Part shown: positions 35,292 to 47,630 of the stretch, piece after piece
Numbering within the stretch: the stretch's first letter is position 1
Layout of the letters: every line of letters begins with the position of its first letter
NCBI GenBank assembly: GCA_026826555.1
Contig: JAKSZT010054399.1
Location: 8,699,559 to 8,763,558 of the forward strand
Source of the DNA: Tolypeutes matacus
Lineage: Eukaryota; Chordata; Mammalia; Cingulata; Chlamyphoridae
Direction: 5' to 3'
DNA: 64,000 nt
Made by a program: the position numbers and the translations under genes
The notes under the pieces: generated by a model
The model's input: the letters and a program-made list of their open reading frames with translations, nothing else
What the model was told of the DNA's origin: nothing
Database searches by the model: none

Positions 35292-35685
35292 TGTTTTAGT
35301 TTGCTAGATCTGCTACGACAAATACCACACAATGGGCTGGCTTAAACAACAGTAAAATGTATTGGCTCATGGTTTTGAGGCTAGAAGTCCAAAACCAAGA
35401 TATTGGTAAAGCTTCCTTTCTACTGTAGTCAAGCATTCTGGTTCCTTGTCTTTATGATTGCCTTCATATGGTGATGCCCTCTCCATTCGAGTTTCTATGA
35501 CTTTCCAATTCTCTTTATAAGACCTCCAGGAGTATGAATTAAGACCCACCCTGGTTTTGTTGGCCTGCATCTTAACTAAAAATAGCGTCTTCAAGAGGTC
35601 CTATTTACAATGGGTTCACATCCATAGGAATGCAGAGTAAGATTAAGAGCATGTCTATATGGGGTACATAATTCAATCTACTACA
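35292..35685 (-). mobile_element. MaLR-like LTR, antisense, near full length
   Basis: Begins TGTTTTAGTTTGCTAG and ends AATCTACTACA, giving TG/CA ends and about 394 bp. Internal blocks: AAATACCACACAATGGGCTG, TATTGGCTCATGGTTTTGAG, TTAAGACCCACCCTGG and AGAGGTCCTATTTACAATGG. Same family as 1.8 kb (antisense) and 47.6 kb (sense). No retroviral genes and no TSD found. The frame at 35367-35594 is inside it and is not a gene. Confidence 0.8.
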
Positions 35686-35689
35686 GTGT

Positions 35690-36390
35690 CTTGGGGAACA
35701 CTCAACTTAAGGGGATAGACATTAGAAATCTTCAAAAGAGATGAAGAATGAATGAAATGGAGGAAGAACTAGAAATATATAGCATCATGCACCTCAGAGG
35801 TAAATAGTTAGCAGTATAAGTATGATGGAAAGATCATGGATTAACATTGTAAAAAAGCAATGATTTGAGGAGAAAGTAGCCATGTTTAATCTTTGAAAAA
35901 GGAATGCATTGGAAATATTTGATTAATCATGGCAAGTTAGATGCAGATATATATATTTGCTTGCATAAGAAATCTTAAGTAAAAAGGAAAACATCGCAAA
36001 ATTAAAAAAAAAAATTCATTGGAGTAAACATGATAGCAGATGAGAGATTTTGAGAATACTTAGGAAAATAAAAAGTAGATAGCTGTGGGATAACAAACTT
36101 AAATTTTTAGCACTATCTACTCCATTAACAGCCAACAGGAAGCAAGTTAATTTTCACCCCATAAATTAGATATATATGGTACATATGAAGGCAGGTAGGT
36201 AAGATGGGGAAGGGAAAAAAAGAGATTGGTTAAAAGTCATGTGAGAAGGAACTTGCACTTATTCTCCCTCTTCTTGGATGCTTTATTCTTATGCTCAACT
36301 GTGATGCCTGTGACTTCTCTCATTCAAAGTATTTCGATCTCAATCACCCTGCTATTGATGAGAGGTTTACTATTGAAATACTTTCATATG
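35690..36390. other. No recognisable feature
   Basis: AT-rich. A-rich run at 36003-36014. No coding or repeat identity seen. Confidence 0.45.
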
Positions 36391-36394
36391 GTAA

Positions 36395-36860
36395 TATGTG
36401 CAAGACAGATTAAGTTACAAAGATAAGCTAGAGAAAAATGCATTCAGTATGATCCCAGTTATGTTGTTACAATTATATATTTACATAGTTACTCACATAT
36501 GTAAATGTGTTGAAAAACACTTTAAAAAGGTGGCATCCCAATGGGAGGAACTTTTACCTAACATTAATAGGCTTGATTCCTTGAATGTCTTCAGATATTA
36601 CAGGTATGGTTTTTGAAAACTTGAACACTAATAAATTTAATCTATATGAAATTATATGTTCGTGGACAGGAAAATACTTAAAATCATGGTCACTAAAATC
36701 ATGAAGTGATATTTTGGGGTGATGGGATTTTACTTTAAATTTTACTTTATTTTTTTACACTATAATCGGTTGGTTGAATTTTTTTTTTTTTTTACACTTT
36801 GAATGGATTTTATTTTATTTTTTTATTTATTTATTTTTTTAATTTATTGTGGGTAAAAAT
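36395..36860 (+). mobile_element. L1 3'-UTR fragment, sense, with T-rich tracts
   Basis: AGTATGATCCCAGTTATG and GGTGATGGGATTTTACTTTA followed by CACTATAATCGGTTGGTTGA resemble an L1 3'-UTR. T-rich and TTTA-type simple sequence follows at 36779-36845. Confidence 0.5.
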
Positions 36861-37074
36861 TAAAATTTTCACAATACATACCAACATTTGCAAAATGATA
36901 TATAAATGTATGTGCATTTATGTGCATTTGCTTACAAAAATGTTATTTATGTATTTTGTAAGGCTAAACCACAAAAGGCAGCATCCGACAGTATAAGGCC
37001 ACTATGATTTCAATAGGAAACCACGGCATAAGAGTATGTGTATAGGTGAAAAACTCCTGGAGAGAATGATTAAA

Positions 37075-37262
37075 AATACTAGGGTTGGATGTAGAGAAAT
37101 AGGAACCCTCATGTATTGCTGGTGGGATTTTTAAATGGTGCAGCCACTATCGACAACAGTTTGGCAGTTCCTCCAAAAGTTAAACATAGAATTACCATAT
37201 CGCCCATCAATCCCATTTCTGGGCATATACATGAAAGAATTGAAAACAGGGACTGGAGGGTG
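37075..37262 (+). mobile_element. L1 ORF2 C-terminal fragment, sense
   Basis: GAACCCTCATGTATTGCTGG, AATGGTGCAGCCACTATCG, CAGTTTGGCAGTTCCTCC and AACATAGAATTACCATAT are sense L1 ORF2, matching the copy at 23.7 kb. Confidence 0.8.
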
Positions 37263-37279
37263 GAAAGATACATGTACAG

Positions 37280-37430
37280 TCAGCATTTACTATAATCTGA
37301 GCTCTGTGCTGGGTGAGCTTTAATGGCAGGTAGGACGACATGCCCATGTTTTCTCCACTTCCCAAACACAGTCAAAGTTGTTCAATAAACATCGTTAATA
37401 AACTATTGAATGTATGAATGAATGAATCAG
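37280..37430 (+). repeat. L2-like LINE 3' tip
   Basis: TTCAATAAACATCGTTAATA followed by GAATGTATGAATGAATGAAT is the L2 3' end. Confidence 0.5.
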
Positions 37431-37704
37431 TCATTGAATGAGTTTTCAAATACTGGGAAGAAAAGAAAGAAGGAAAATTATGGTGTCTATGATAATTATG
37501 GGCAGTAGCAATATTAATAATGTTTACCACTTGTTTTTTAGGATAATGGAAACTGAGTATGTTTAAAGAGGTAGTTGGCAGGCAGTTGTAGATGAGGACC
37601 TGAAAGGAAGTAAAAAAGACAAGATCCAGCACAAAATTGAGGCATTAGCTCCAGCTTCCTTTTCTGAGAATGGAGTAGCATAAGAGTTGCCCAATATAAA
37701 GAAG

Positions 37705-37795
37705 ATGACTTGCATTGATTGTACACTTTGGATGGATTTACGGTTTATTAATATGTATCAATAAAACTGATTTGTTAAAAAGGAAAAAAAAAAAC
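37705..37795 (+). repeat. L1-like 3' terminus with A-rich tail
   Basis: GATTGTACACTTTGGATGGA, TATGTATCAATAAAACTG, then an A11 run and an A-rich end. Confidence 0.5.
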
Positions 37796-37799
37796 AGAA

Positions 37800-39120
37800 A
37801 AAGGTAATTTGGGAGGTAGCTTGGGGAGTTCACTTTGGTTCGTCTCAAACTTCATATAAGTAGTCACAAGCTTGTGCTCAGGCAGTGACAAAAATGTACA
37901 AAGAAAGCTGCTTAAAACTAATGCTTTCCTGAAAAATCTCTAAAACTTAGAGGCAATACGCCCTTAGAAAGTTTACAATGTTCATTACTTTAGAGTTTGG
38001 ACATTTACAACCATTGTATTTGCCTCTAAATCCAAATGCAAATTTCAAGAACATTAACAATGAGTTGTCACTAGTATATTTGATAACTGTAGGACTGTGT
38101 TTTGAAAGATCATGTTAGATTGTGTTAAATAATTTAGATATTTTGCCATAATTTAAGATTTAATTTTATGTCAACACATCAGAAGGTGAAGGATCAGAAA
38201 TTCAAATACATGCTTTTTTTCCTTTCATTTTTAAACTACTTTTAAAATTGTATAGCCATTTTGAATTTTGCTTAAACTCCTTGGATTTCTATATTCCCTC
38301 TGGTAATTTTAGGATTCGAATATGTCTACAGATCCATAAAGATAACTGTAAACAGATATTGTAAAGGAATCGTCTCAATAACCCCAAGATACGATAAGGA
38401 TACCTACAACCCCTTCAATTCACAAGTGAGAAAAGTAATCACTATCGGTGTTAATTTAGAGTAAATAACTGTGGAAAAGAAGAGCAACTAATAAGATCAC
38501 CCAGTGATCTTAAGAAAATAATTATTAGTACATATTTTAATGAGATGTTTAAGGGGAATATACTTGGAGATACATATCTGAGGTACAGTTTCTCTGTGCT
38601 TTGTGGTTGCCAAAGTGTCCACACAGAATTGTAACTGAAGATGTGGATATTGATTAATATAATGAATCCTTTAAATAAGTGGGTTATATGTTAATAGAAT
38701 TCAACTCAATTAAAATCAAATAACTGGGAGATTGGCTATAAATAGTTTGCCCACGGAATTCTTTCATTTGTATTAGATAAATCTTCTGAATATTTTCATC
38801 ATAAACATCTTACTAGGATGTTTTTACTGAGAATGTTATATTCCCTACGAATTTTAATATTCCAAAGAAATGTTACATCTTGAATTTCAATTTGAAATGA
38901 CATGGAATGTATAAGCAGAGACTAGCTTAATAAGAATGGACAATGGTAGGACATTTTTCCAGAAATCTATAGATAATGCAGAGAGAAAAATAGAATAGAG
39001 GCTGAACCAATTGTCAAGATCAGAGAGATAACATGTAACAGAATCAGAAAATGATGTATTTTGTTTTACAAAACAGACTCAACATATATTTTGAGCATGA
39101 CATCATGATAGAAATTGACG
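37800..39120. other. No recognisable feature
   Basis: AT-rich, repeat-poor intergenic sequence. An octamer-like AATGCAAATT lies near 38035. No frame of note. Confidence 0.5.
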
Positions 39121-39125
39121 AAGCC

Positions 39126-39420
39126 CAGATCAGCATCAGGCACTGACATAACAGCTCATGTCACAGCACATTTGAGCTTGGAGCACATTTTGACCAAGGG
39201 CATGAATCACCCTTGAAAATCCCAGCGTGAGGTGCATGTGATAACAATAGGACTTTGTAATTTAACTACAAATGGATTTTTAACCAGGCAGTAACACCAT
39301 GGGTCACCCTCATATGCTCTCATATGCTAGAGTTTAGAAAAATTTAGACTTTTTTTCTCTATAGTAGGTAAAGATCATAGATTCTGTCTTGGACTATTCT
39401 ATCTCTTGGACACTCAACAG
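39126..39420 (+). repeat. Unrecognised dispersed repeat, copy A
   Basis: Partner of 62995-63288 in inverted orientation, about 24 kb away. Homology starts at GATCAGCATC and ends near ACTCAACAG; flanks on both sides are unrelated. It may be a fragment of an LTR, an ERV interior or a lineage-specific element. Confidence 0.75.
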
Positions 39421-39424
39421 ACAT

Positions 39425-41055
39425 TTCTGCTTTGCTGATAGAGAAAATGAGGTTATAGAATTGCCACACTATCTTAGATGGAACAGGTTAAAATCCTTAG
39501 GGAAATCATGTTAATGGGCTATAGGTTTCAGAATTTAGGTATATGGTTGGGAAAAGAGTTGGAGCATAAAGTTTAGATTTGAGCAATACCCCTACTTCAT
39601 TTCTTACAATAGCACTGTGGTTTGAAGAGGGGTGTTTAATGTTGAAAAGCAAGCAGAAGCCCATAAAACATATTTTGAACTATATGTATTTTAGACATTG
39701 AAAACCAATTAATTTTCCTCCAAACATAATAAATTTATGAATATGTAAGTACGAGAAGAAGTTGATACTGGTTTCGATATAGATATTTTGATAAAGGAAC
39801 TGCTTAGAGATAAGTTATAAAGAATTCACTTTTGTTATCAAGACAAATTCTCAATCTTGTGAGAAGACAAGAGTATGTTTAGATCTTAAATTAAAGTATA
39901 CCCTGAATCCCATAAGCAATGCAGTATAGAAAAAAAAAAAAGAAGAAGAAATTTATTGAGAAAGGGAATTGAAATAAAAAGAAACCAATAAAATGGAATA
40001 AATGTAAAATGTTTGCCACTTTCTCTTAAAATGTTTATCCAAGCCCATCCATGATTTTATCAGAAAAAGAACAAAGACCAGGCTCCTGTCATCTACCTAA
40101 CTGGAAAATTCATTAACATATAATTAGCATATAGTAAAGTTTACGTTTTCCATTTGTATGCATGTGGCTTGGATGGGACTTCAACACATGGATAATATTG
40201 AAATTGTGCTAGTGTTTGTGTGTTTAATATCCCTAACTATTCTTTCTGGAAATATCTTCTGCTGGCAAACCTCTCAGACTTAGAACCCCCATTCTCCTTG
40301 ACTTTGGAAGGAAGGCTGCCTCCTTAAATCCCTCAGTTAAGGACATACAATGAAATGCCTCGTTAAGAACCTTAATTTAAAGCAGCACACAGTTCTGTAA
40401 GTCAGAGGTAATAACTACCTTCTCTAATGAGTTTGACTTTTCCCTGTGATGAGTCTCTTTCTACCTTGTTTATAGTAACTCTGGATTTATTTCTGGCTTT
40501 CCTCAAGTGCTTTTCTTTAAAATTAAAAAAAAAAAATTGCATATGTATTTCTGGAGTTAAATTTTACCTACTCTATACTGAAACCATGTGCTGTTCAAAC
40601 ACTGTTAAAACCAATTACACATATATTCCTGGGATATACAGTGGTCTATAGAAGTCGTATAACCCATACCCTATCTTCTCAGCAGAGATTAAAAACTATG
40701 TCAATTTGACAACGCTCTACCCTATGATTTTAAATAATTTCCACATGAACTATATATATTCAAAATGTCCCAACAAATCTATGCAATAAAATAGAAAGGC
40801 TCTTGAACAAATCGATTTTATACATATCTATAATAATCTTAAGAATTGCAGATTTGTTTTCTCCGTCATGCCCAAGCATATGTGAAAATATCTGACAACT
40901 TGCTTTCTAAGGCAGACTGTGCTTGAATTATAATAGTAAGCATTTCTTGTTTCTTTTTTCTGGCATATTTAGATCTTTCCCCATGCAGATTTTATCTGCA
41001 TTTCATACAAAATAAGTGAGAATTTTTTAATTTTTAGATTTTAAAGGTTTAGATC
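39425..41055. other. No recognisable feature
   Basis: AT-rich intergenic sequence with an interrupted A run near 39930. Short frames such as 40427-40651 show no domains. Confidence 0.5.
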
Positions 41056-41059
41056 ACCG

Positions 41060-41200
41060 AATAAAATCCCTCGGGTTTACAGAGGAGGAAACAAATAGAT
41101 ATTAAATGAATTGTCTAAAGTCCTGTAATTTGTCCTTGACAGAAGCAGAGATTGAACCCAGATCTTCAGTATTTGGTAATTGCACCTTGAAGCTGTCTAG
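41060..41200 (-). repeat. MIR SINE, antisense
   Basis: GGGTTTACAGAGGAGGAAAC, TGAATTGTCTAAAGTCCTG and GAGATTGAACCCAGATC are antisense MIR. Confidence 0.65.
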
Positions 41201-41369
41201 TTCATTAAAAGCTGCCCTTTGTTTATGGGGAAAGAGATAGTCAATTATTCTTTGTAGCATTTCTCTAAGATAGGCACTATCATATCCCGTTTGCTTAATA
41301 AAAAGATATTTTATGATTTTCCAAATAGAAGTGAGTGGCCGGGGTCTCTTTTCTCCTGCCCTAGTGTCC

Positions 41370-41600
41370 TGTCAGCCCCAGAACCACAGAACTTTGGAGT
41401 TGCAGAAACACTTAGTGATCATGTGAATGAATATGTTAGGAGATGTAGGGCAATGCCATTAGTAGTCCCAAGCTTAAACCGGACAGGGGAAACTAAGGCA
41501 TAGGATGTCCATGGCACACAGCAAGTCAAAGTTAGTCAAGACTGGCATCAGAGCCACTGATTCCCAACAGAATCCTCTTTGACTCTAAAGCAGACTTCTT
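41370..41600 (-). repeat. MIR-family SINE, antisense
   Basis: CCACAGAACTTTGGAGTTGC, CACTTAGTGATCATGTGAAT, ACAGGGGAAACTAAGGCA and CACACAGCAAGTCAAAG fit antisense MIR3/THER-like sequence. Confidence 0.6.
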
Positions 41601-42109
41601 AGATGTGAGCCTGAGATGCTATTTATCGGCTTAAGCTGGTCAATTGAAAATGAAATTGAGAAATTGAACAATAATTTTCATTCAAGTGGGCCTCATCTTT
41701 TAGCCCAATGTAGCTGGTTGCAGAAGCAGCAGAAGACATCAGTTTGTCTCTATCTTCCTTTGTTCCCTTGGTATCCTTCTTTATAGGCAAACACCCAAAA
41801 GTTTCTATATTCAAAGAGAGCTTCCTTTTTAAACCTTGTGAGTTGACGCTACCCTTTCCAATTTCCCGCCTGGTTTTTTCACTGAAATGTAAATCAATTT
41901 TCACCTAAGTATAAATCAATTTTCAGAAGAACATTGGTTTGAAACATTGAAGCAACAATTTTAAGTGACTTGGAGTCACAGTCTTCAATTTATCTTAAAT
42001 TTTTAAATTTAATACAGAACTCAGAATTACTCTACCTCCCATGCATGTCATTTTGAAATCTATAAATTTCAGTTTCCAAAGTTCAAATAAAATTTAAAAT
42101 GAAAAATCT

Positions 42110-42360
42110 GATGGAAGAGTTCCCGATTGCCAGCGCTGTCTATTCTGGCCACGACATGGCACATGCCCTGTGGCTGCAGGGCAAGGGTCTTGAAAGATAG
42201 GATTTTGTCAAGCCCCCAGACACACTGCCAGATCTGCAGTATTTAGAGTGATTCGATCACCACCGAAGGCAGCTAACATTAGAAACCTCCAATTGTGCTA
42301 AGCCCTTGCGCTTATAAGCGTATCATTTAGACTCCTCCGCAACTTAAGTGACATAATTCA
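42110..42360. other. Local GC-richer patch with a MIR-like end
   Basis: 42120-42290 is richer in G+C and CpG than its surroundings (TTGCCAGCGCTGTC, GGCCACGACATGGC, GATTCGATCACCACCG). 42290-42350 resembles an antisense MIR (TTGTGCTAAGCCC, then GCGTATCATTTAGACTCC). No gene seen. Confidence 0.35.
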
Positions 42361-42534
42361 GCAAATAATAAATATTATTAAATGCTATGGACCAATACTG
42401 GTTGATTAAAAGAAAGGGCTCTTCTTTTTGATTTTAGGTTTCAGTAACTAATTCAAGAATCAGTACCTGAGAGACATCATTTTATTTTTCCTCGTCCTGG
42501 GAAAACAAACACGATGAAATGAAATGCAGATTTG

Positions 42535-42735
42535 AATTGAATGGAACTGTGCTTGAAACCCAATTTTGATGCTTCTAGCTCTTGTATCTTAGGAAACCTC
42601 TCTACACCTCGCTTTTTACATCCATAAATTGGGGATAAAATACCTGACCTACAAAACTGCTGTGAAGAACAAATATGGTAATTGATACGAAATGGCCAAA
42701 TGCAGTATTTGCCATGTGGTAGAAACACTTTCTAA
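42535..42735 (+). repeat. MIR SINE, sense
   Basis: GGAACTGTGCTTGAAACCC, TAGGAAACCTCTCTACACCT, CATAAATTGGGGATAAAATA and CTGCTGTGAAGAACAAATAT follow MIR. Confidence 0.7.
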
Positions 42736-42904
42736 AAGCTGTTATCCAAGATTAACAGAAAAAGAAGGAGTGATAACATCTACAATCTAAATACCTAGCA
42801 TGTGTATGTATCTTTGTTCTTCCAGTAGCAGGATGTTCATAGGTCTAAAGAAAGCATTAACTTTCAGAATTTTGTTTTCTTTCCACCATGTTTTTTTTAA
42901 AATT

Positions 42905-43110
42905 AATTTGTGTTTTGTTTGCCTTATATGTTTTATTAGAGGATTTGTAGGTATACAGAAAAATCATGCAGAACATAGAGTTTCCATATGCCTCACCCCA
43001 TTAATACCTTGCATTAGTGTGGTAGCTGTTACAACTGAGGGAAGAATATTATTATAATTGTTCTCTAAACTATTAACATGATTAACATGAGGGTTCATTG
43101 GGTTACAAAG
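42905..43110 (-). mobile_element. L1 3'-end fragment, antisense
   Basis: AGGATTTGTAGGTATACAGA, AATACCTTGCATTAGTGTGG and AACATGAGGGTTCATTGGGT match the antisense L1 3'-UTR also seen at 28.3 and 61.7 kb. Confidence 0.65.
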
Positions 43111-43844
43111 TCCTTTGTTGCTGCTATTGTTGCTTTTTTTAAATTTCTATTTTATTTTATTCTAGTCTATTCTATTTTACTTTACAACTTAAAAGTTCCC
43201 CTTTTCCACATGGCTTTTTGAACGCAGGAATACCAAGTTATATCAAGTCCTACAGAGACCTAGGTCTGATATTTTGTCCTGTTTATTTGAGACATTATCT
43301 GGTTGAGTTGCCATAACCTTGTGTTATAGCTTCAATGTGATTAAGTTCGGGATATATACACCAAGATTAAATCTGACCACCAAGATGGAATCACTCAACA
43401 TCAAGAAGTGCTTGGCTTGAGCAGCATAAGACCTGGCCCCAGCTCAGCAGAGCTTTGCTGCAAGCTCACCCACAGGTTTACAAATCAGTGCCAAGTAAGT
43501 TATTAGAGAACCCCAGGCACCAGGTGTTGGGTAAGAAATGGTAGTCAATGACCAAATGTAGCACCATAGCTCTGTAACATATATCCTTCCAAAGAAATAG
43601 CAATAGTAGCAGCAACAAAATACACCATCTTGAAAGAACTCAATATTTATTACAACAACAACAAAAGATTTTTTAAGTTTTGGCACAGCCCTTAACATCA
43701 GACAGAGGCCATGCACATAGCTAGTTATTGTAAGCATTGTTAATCCCTTTTGGTAACCAGCTGGGGGAAAGCTCAGATTCAGCAACTCATTCAATCAGAG
43801 CTTTCAACATCATGAGCTTCCAACATGAAATAACACAGATCTCA

Positions 43845-43945
43845 GTGTAAGGGAACTGTGTCTGAAACCTGATTTTGTTGCTTCTAGCTATAGTACCTTA
43901 CAAAACTTCCCTAAATCTCAATTTCTTCATCCATTCCAAGGCCCT
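43845..43945 (+). repeat. MIR SINE fragment, sense
   Basis: GGGAACTGTGTCTGAAACCT, TTGCTTCTAGCTATAGTACC and CTCAATTTCTTCATCC. It is more like the copy at 42.5 kb than I would expect for independent MIRs. Confidence 0.55.
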
Positions 43946-44039
43946 CAGATAATGCAGCCTGGATAAAGTCAGCGTATCCTTTCTCCCGAATTATTTCACA
44001 TTCTCAATGGAACAGTTGTGGGTTTTTTCTAGAACTTAA

Positions 44040-44600
44040 TAACCTTGATGTTTATATGGAAGAGCAAAAGGCCACTGAAACACCAAGACAATTTTGAAGA
44101 AGAAAACAGTGAGAGTCTCACCCTACCAGATACAAGAAATTGTTTTATAAAAAATAAGATGATGATAATGTGTTTTGGTGCAGAGCTAGGGAAGTAGACT
44201 AAAGGAACAGAACAAAGAGCCCAGGAATATTTTGATTGAATACATGGGTTAGTATCCAGAGTATAAAAATAAACCTTATAAATCTATAAGGACAAAAAAA
44301 AAAAAAAAAAAAAACCAGAAAAGAAAAATTTCAACCTTTCTAATTATAAGTGAAATGAAAATTAAAAACACACAATGGTCTTCCTGTTCACATTTATCAG
44401 ATTGGCCGAGATGAGAAAGTTATTTAAAAGTCTTGGCAAGAATGTGGGGAAATGGGAGAAACTGATAATATCTAGTAAAGTTGAAGATGGGTATAACCTA
44501 GGACCAAGGCTTCCACTTTTAGAGAAACATTGAATATGTGGAGAGAAGAAAACTTATGCAAGACGATTCTTTGGATCATTCCTAGAATCAGAGGCTGTAA
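44040..44600 (+). mobile_element. L1 ORF2 fragment, sense, rearranged
   Basis: TTTATATGGAAGAGCAAAAG, AGACAATTTTGAAGAAGAAA and CTCACCCTACCAGATACAAG are sense L1 ORF2. An A21 run (44294-44314) interrupts it, and GGCAAGAATGTGGGGAAATG lies downstream, so sequence between has been lost or rearranged. Confidence 0.7.
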
Positions 44601-44815
44601 TTGAAGCCCAGAAACGAAATTACCTGCGCTTTAAAGCTGGTACCAATACTTACTAGCTCTAGGAACTGGGGAAAGTTTCTTAAGCTCTCTGTGCTTCCGT
44701 TTCCTTATGAGTAAAAACAGCCTTTTGGGATTGTTAAGAGGGTTGGGTTCACATATAAAAAGCATTTTTAAGGAAATATCTGCCATATAGGTGTTGGCTA
44801 TTATTTTAATTATTA
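44600..44815 (+). repeat. MIR SINE, sense
   Basis: ACTTACTAGCTCTAGGAACT, TTCTTAAGCTCTCTGTGC and TTCCGTTTCCTTATGAG are MIR core; GTGTTGGCTATTATT is the 3' end. Confidence 0.75.
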
Positions 44816-45659
44816 TATTTATTTATCAAACAATTGTTATTGCTAGTTTACCCATCTATTATGACAAGGAAAGAATATCTTTACACATCAGAAGTTCATT
44901 ATTCCATCCTCTACTAAGTCACGTGGAAATCACTGGTCTTCTAGTCTTCAGACTTCTTTTCAGCTGCAGAAACTGCCTTTAACAAAAGCTTAAGCAGAAG
45001 CAGGTAACAGAGCCCAGGATTGGCCTCATCTTTCAGAAGCCACATGACATGGTTAATGTGCATCAGGTGACCCAGATTTAAAGAGTAAATAGAAATAAGC
45101 ACTATTAAAGAAAGCCAGATATACCAAATCCTAAACCTAAGAATTGGAGAGATTAGGAGATGATTTTCACTATTAAGAAAAGAAGCATTTTAACTCTCCC
45201 ATAAACACTAGTTCCCTTACTCAATTTAAAACATGCTTTGGTTTACAAATCACACACACAAATTTGCCAAACATTTTTAGAAAATGTGCAATTGAATGGG
45301 AAATGTTTTATCCTTTACATTATTTTTTAATTAAAAAAGTAATTAAAATTTAAAATATTAAAAATACATGGAGTAAAAATACAGAAGTGTCTCTTAATCT
45401 CTTCACTCTGATTTATTTCCTTATGATTTCATATATAAGTATATATGCTGTTCATAGCAAATATATGTCATTTTAAATGCACAAGAGATTATAATATTCA
45501 TTACAGATGCAGAGGGCCAATCTTTCTTTTAGTCTTTATTTTTAACATTATATTTACCATCTTTTTAGTTATATTGCATGTATTTTAATGCAGAGCTCTA
45601 AATTTTTATCATATGTGTACCTAATTATCTTACTATTATTAATAAAATGATTTCACACT

Positions 45660-45990
45660 GATTTAAATAACATTTTTTCATATTCATTGTGTCTCTCTGG
45701 AATCTAGTCTAGTCTATTGATTTAATTTTCTCTTTCCAGGCCAAAACCACATAATTTTATTGACTTTAGTTGGATTTTATATTTTGGTATATGTAGGAAA
45801 GTTTCTATCTCATTTCTGTTTTATAATTTTTCTTGGCTATCCCTGTGCTTTCTTTCCTCCACATGATCTTTATAATCTACTTATCAAGTTCTATAAAGTA
45901 TATTTTGGAGATTTAGATCGGCATTTTGTTAAATTTATAGATTTATTTGAAAAGAATGGAGTATTTTCCATATCCCTAGATATTCTATAA
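45660..45990 (-). mobile_element. L1 ORF2 fragment, antisense
   Basis: Antisense ORF2 text: TTTTCTTGGCTATCCCTGTG, CTTATCAAGTTCTATAAAG, AAATTTATAGATTTATTTG and GAGTATTTTCCATATCCC. Heavily decayed. Confidence 0.6.
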
Positions 45991-46189
45991 GAAGAAAAAA
46001 GTGGATTAGAAAAAAAATACCATTCTTGAATATTGAATGTCAAAGAAAGGTAATTTTCTAAAGATAAATAGGTGAAGGTACTCATTTTTATTGTGAAATG
46101 AGAAGGAAAGGATAAAGTGAAAAATAAAGGCACAAAACAATATATTGCATTACAGTTTAGCAGATTTGATTTTACAGCAAGTTTTTTTT

Positions 46190-46300
46190 TTACCCTGTCT
46201 GGACCAAAATTTTCTCATCTGTTAAAGAAGAAAGTTGGACAGGATGAGGTCTAGGGCCATTTCCAGCTCTCTATTCTATGGTGTTCCTATTCTACGCTCA
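46190..46300 (+). repeat. MIR-family (MIR3/THER-like) fragment
   Basis: AAAATTTTCTCATCTGTTAA, AGTTGGACAGGATGAGGTCT and TTTCCAGCTCTCTATTCTAT match the MIR3-type 3' part. Confidence 0.6.
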
Positions 46301-46469
46301 ATAAAGTTATGAGTCCAAACAAATGGAGCTAAATGTTGATCCAGACAAACTTTGCCCCTGACTATTCTAACACCTCATTCTGAGAAGAAATTTTATGTGT
46401 TCCCCTCCATACATTTGTGGATTGGTCAACCAACTTGAAGGAAGGTAAAATCAATCTCACAGTTCACTG

Positions 46470-46595
46470 GCGAATATCGAGGCTCAGAGGGGTTAAGTAA
46501 AATTTCCGAGATCACACAGCTAGCAAGAGACAAGGTGTCACTTTGAAACTAGGTGTATGGTTCCAAATCTGATTTCCTTTTCACTGTGTGAAACA
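46470..46595 (-). repeat. MIR SINE, antisense
   Basis: GAGGCTCAGAGGGGTTAAGT and GATCACACAGCTAGCAAG are near-consensus antisense MIR core. Confidence 0.75.
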
Positions 46596-47054
46596 ATTCT
46601 GGGTGCTTTGTGACCAAATGGATGAACCGATAGTTGTCAATGTTATTAAGGGCATACCTTTTTATGAACCTTCCAGGCAATTTCAGAAAATTTCAATATC
46701 CTCATGTAAAAGAGGAACTTCATGGGTCTGCATATTTAAGAGCTCTAGAGTGCTCAAATTTATGATTCAGTGCAGCAAAATCCAAATTGTTCTATCCACG
46801 TTCACCTCCTTCTTAAAATTGTCTCAATAGTTCTTTCTCCCAAAAATGCCAGGCTAACAAAATACAAATTTTGACACACCCACACCTTTGAAGTTCCTTT
46901 CCAAACATGAAAATATTTATAAATTTGAAATAAAAGTAAACAAGTGAGGAAATGGGGATTATGTTACCACTGTAATCACAAACTGATGTTAACTAGGCTC
47001 GTGCTAAGCCAGGAGTGGCAGAAATTTAGAGTGGGAAGAAACGTGACCTTGAGC

Positions 47055-47195
47055 AACAGCTGCATTTTACAGACAAGAAAACTAAGCCCTAGAAAGCTGA
47101 AAGCAATTTCCCAGTATTCCAGAATAGCATGGGTGGCTTGCCAAGGACCACATACCCAACCCCATTCTAATTCCCGCTATACCTTTTGTCTTCTA
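47055..47195 (-). repeat. MIR-like SINE, antisense
   Basis: TGCATTTTACAGACAAGAAA, ACTAAGCCCTAGAAAGC and AATTTCCCAGTATTCCAGAA follow antisense MIR. The frame at 46944-47318 spans it and looks noncoding. Confidence 0.5.
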
Positions 47196-47630
47196 CAAGC
47201 ATTAAATGTATTGACAAATTCATGGCTTTCTCAGGAAAGACATGGACATGAAGTGTGTGCACTCACTTGGGAAGGCCACTTCCCGAAAGACAATGTCATC
47301 ACACCATGGTCTACCTGAGAGATGGTGGTAGCCCTGAACAACTGGACAGTCACTGCCAAGAACAGACCATTTTTGGCCTAGAATTGTATTCAAGTGTTGT
47401 TTTGTAAAGTAATGGGTGATCAGATGGTGAAGAGATATGACATTTACTCCCCTATGCTGTGAAAAGGAGCTGTGCAGAGCAGGTCATTACTGCCTTTGCA
47501 AAAAGGAGAGAGACTAATGAAAAGACAGTGGTTCACAATCATATCCACCAAGACCTTTTTAAAAAATGATTTTCCCCTCCACCTACCCTGATTTAGAAAT
47601 ATTTATGGACCAAACTGCATAAATCTTACC

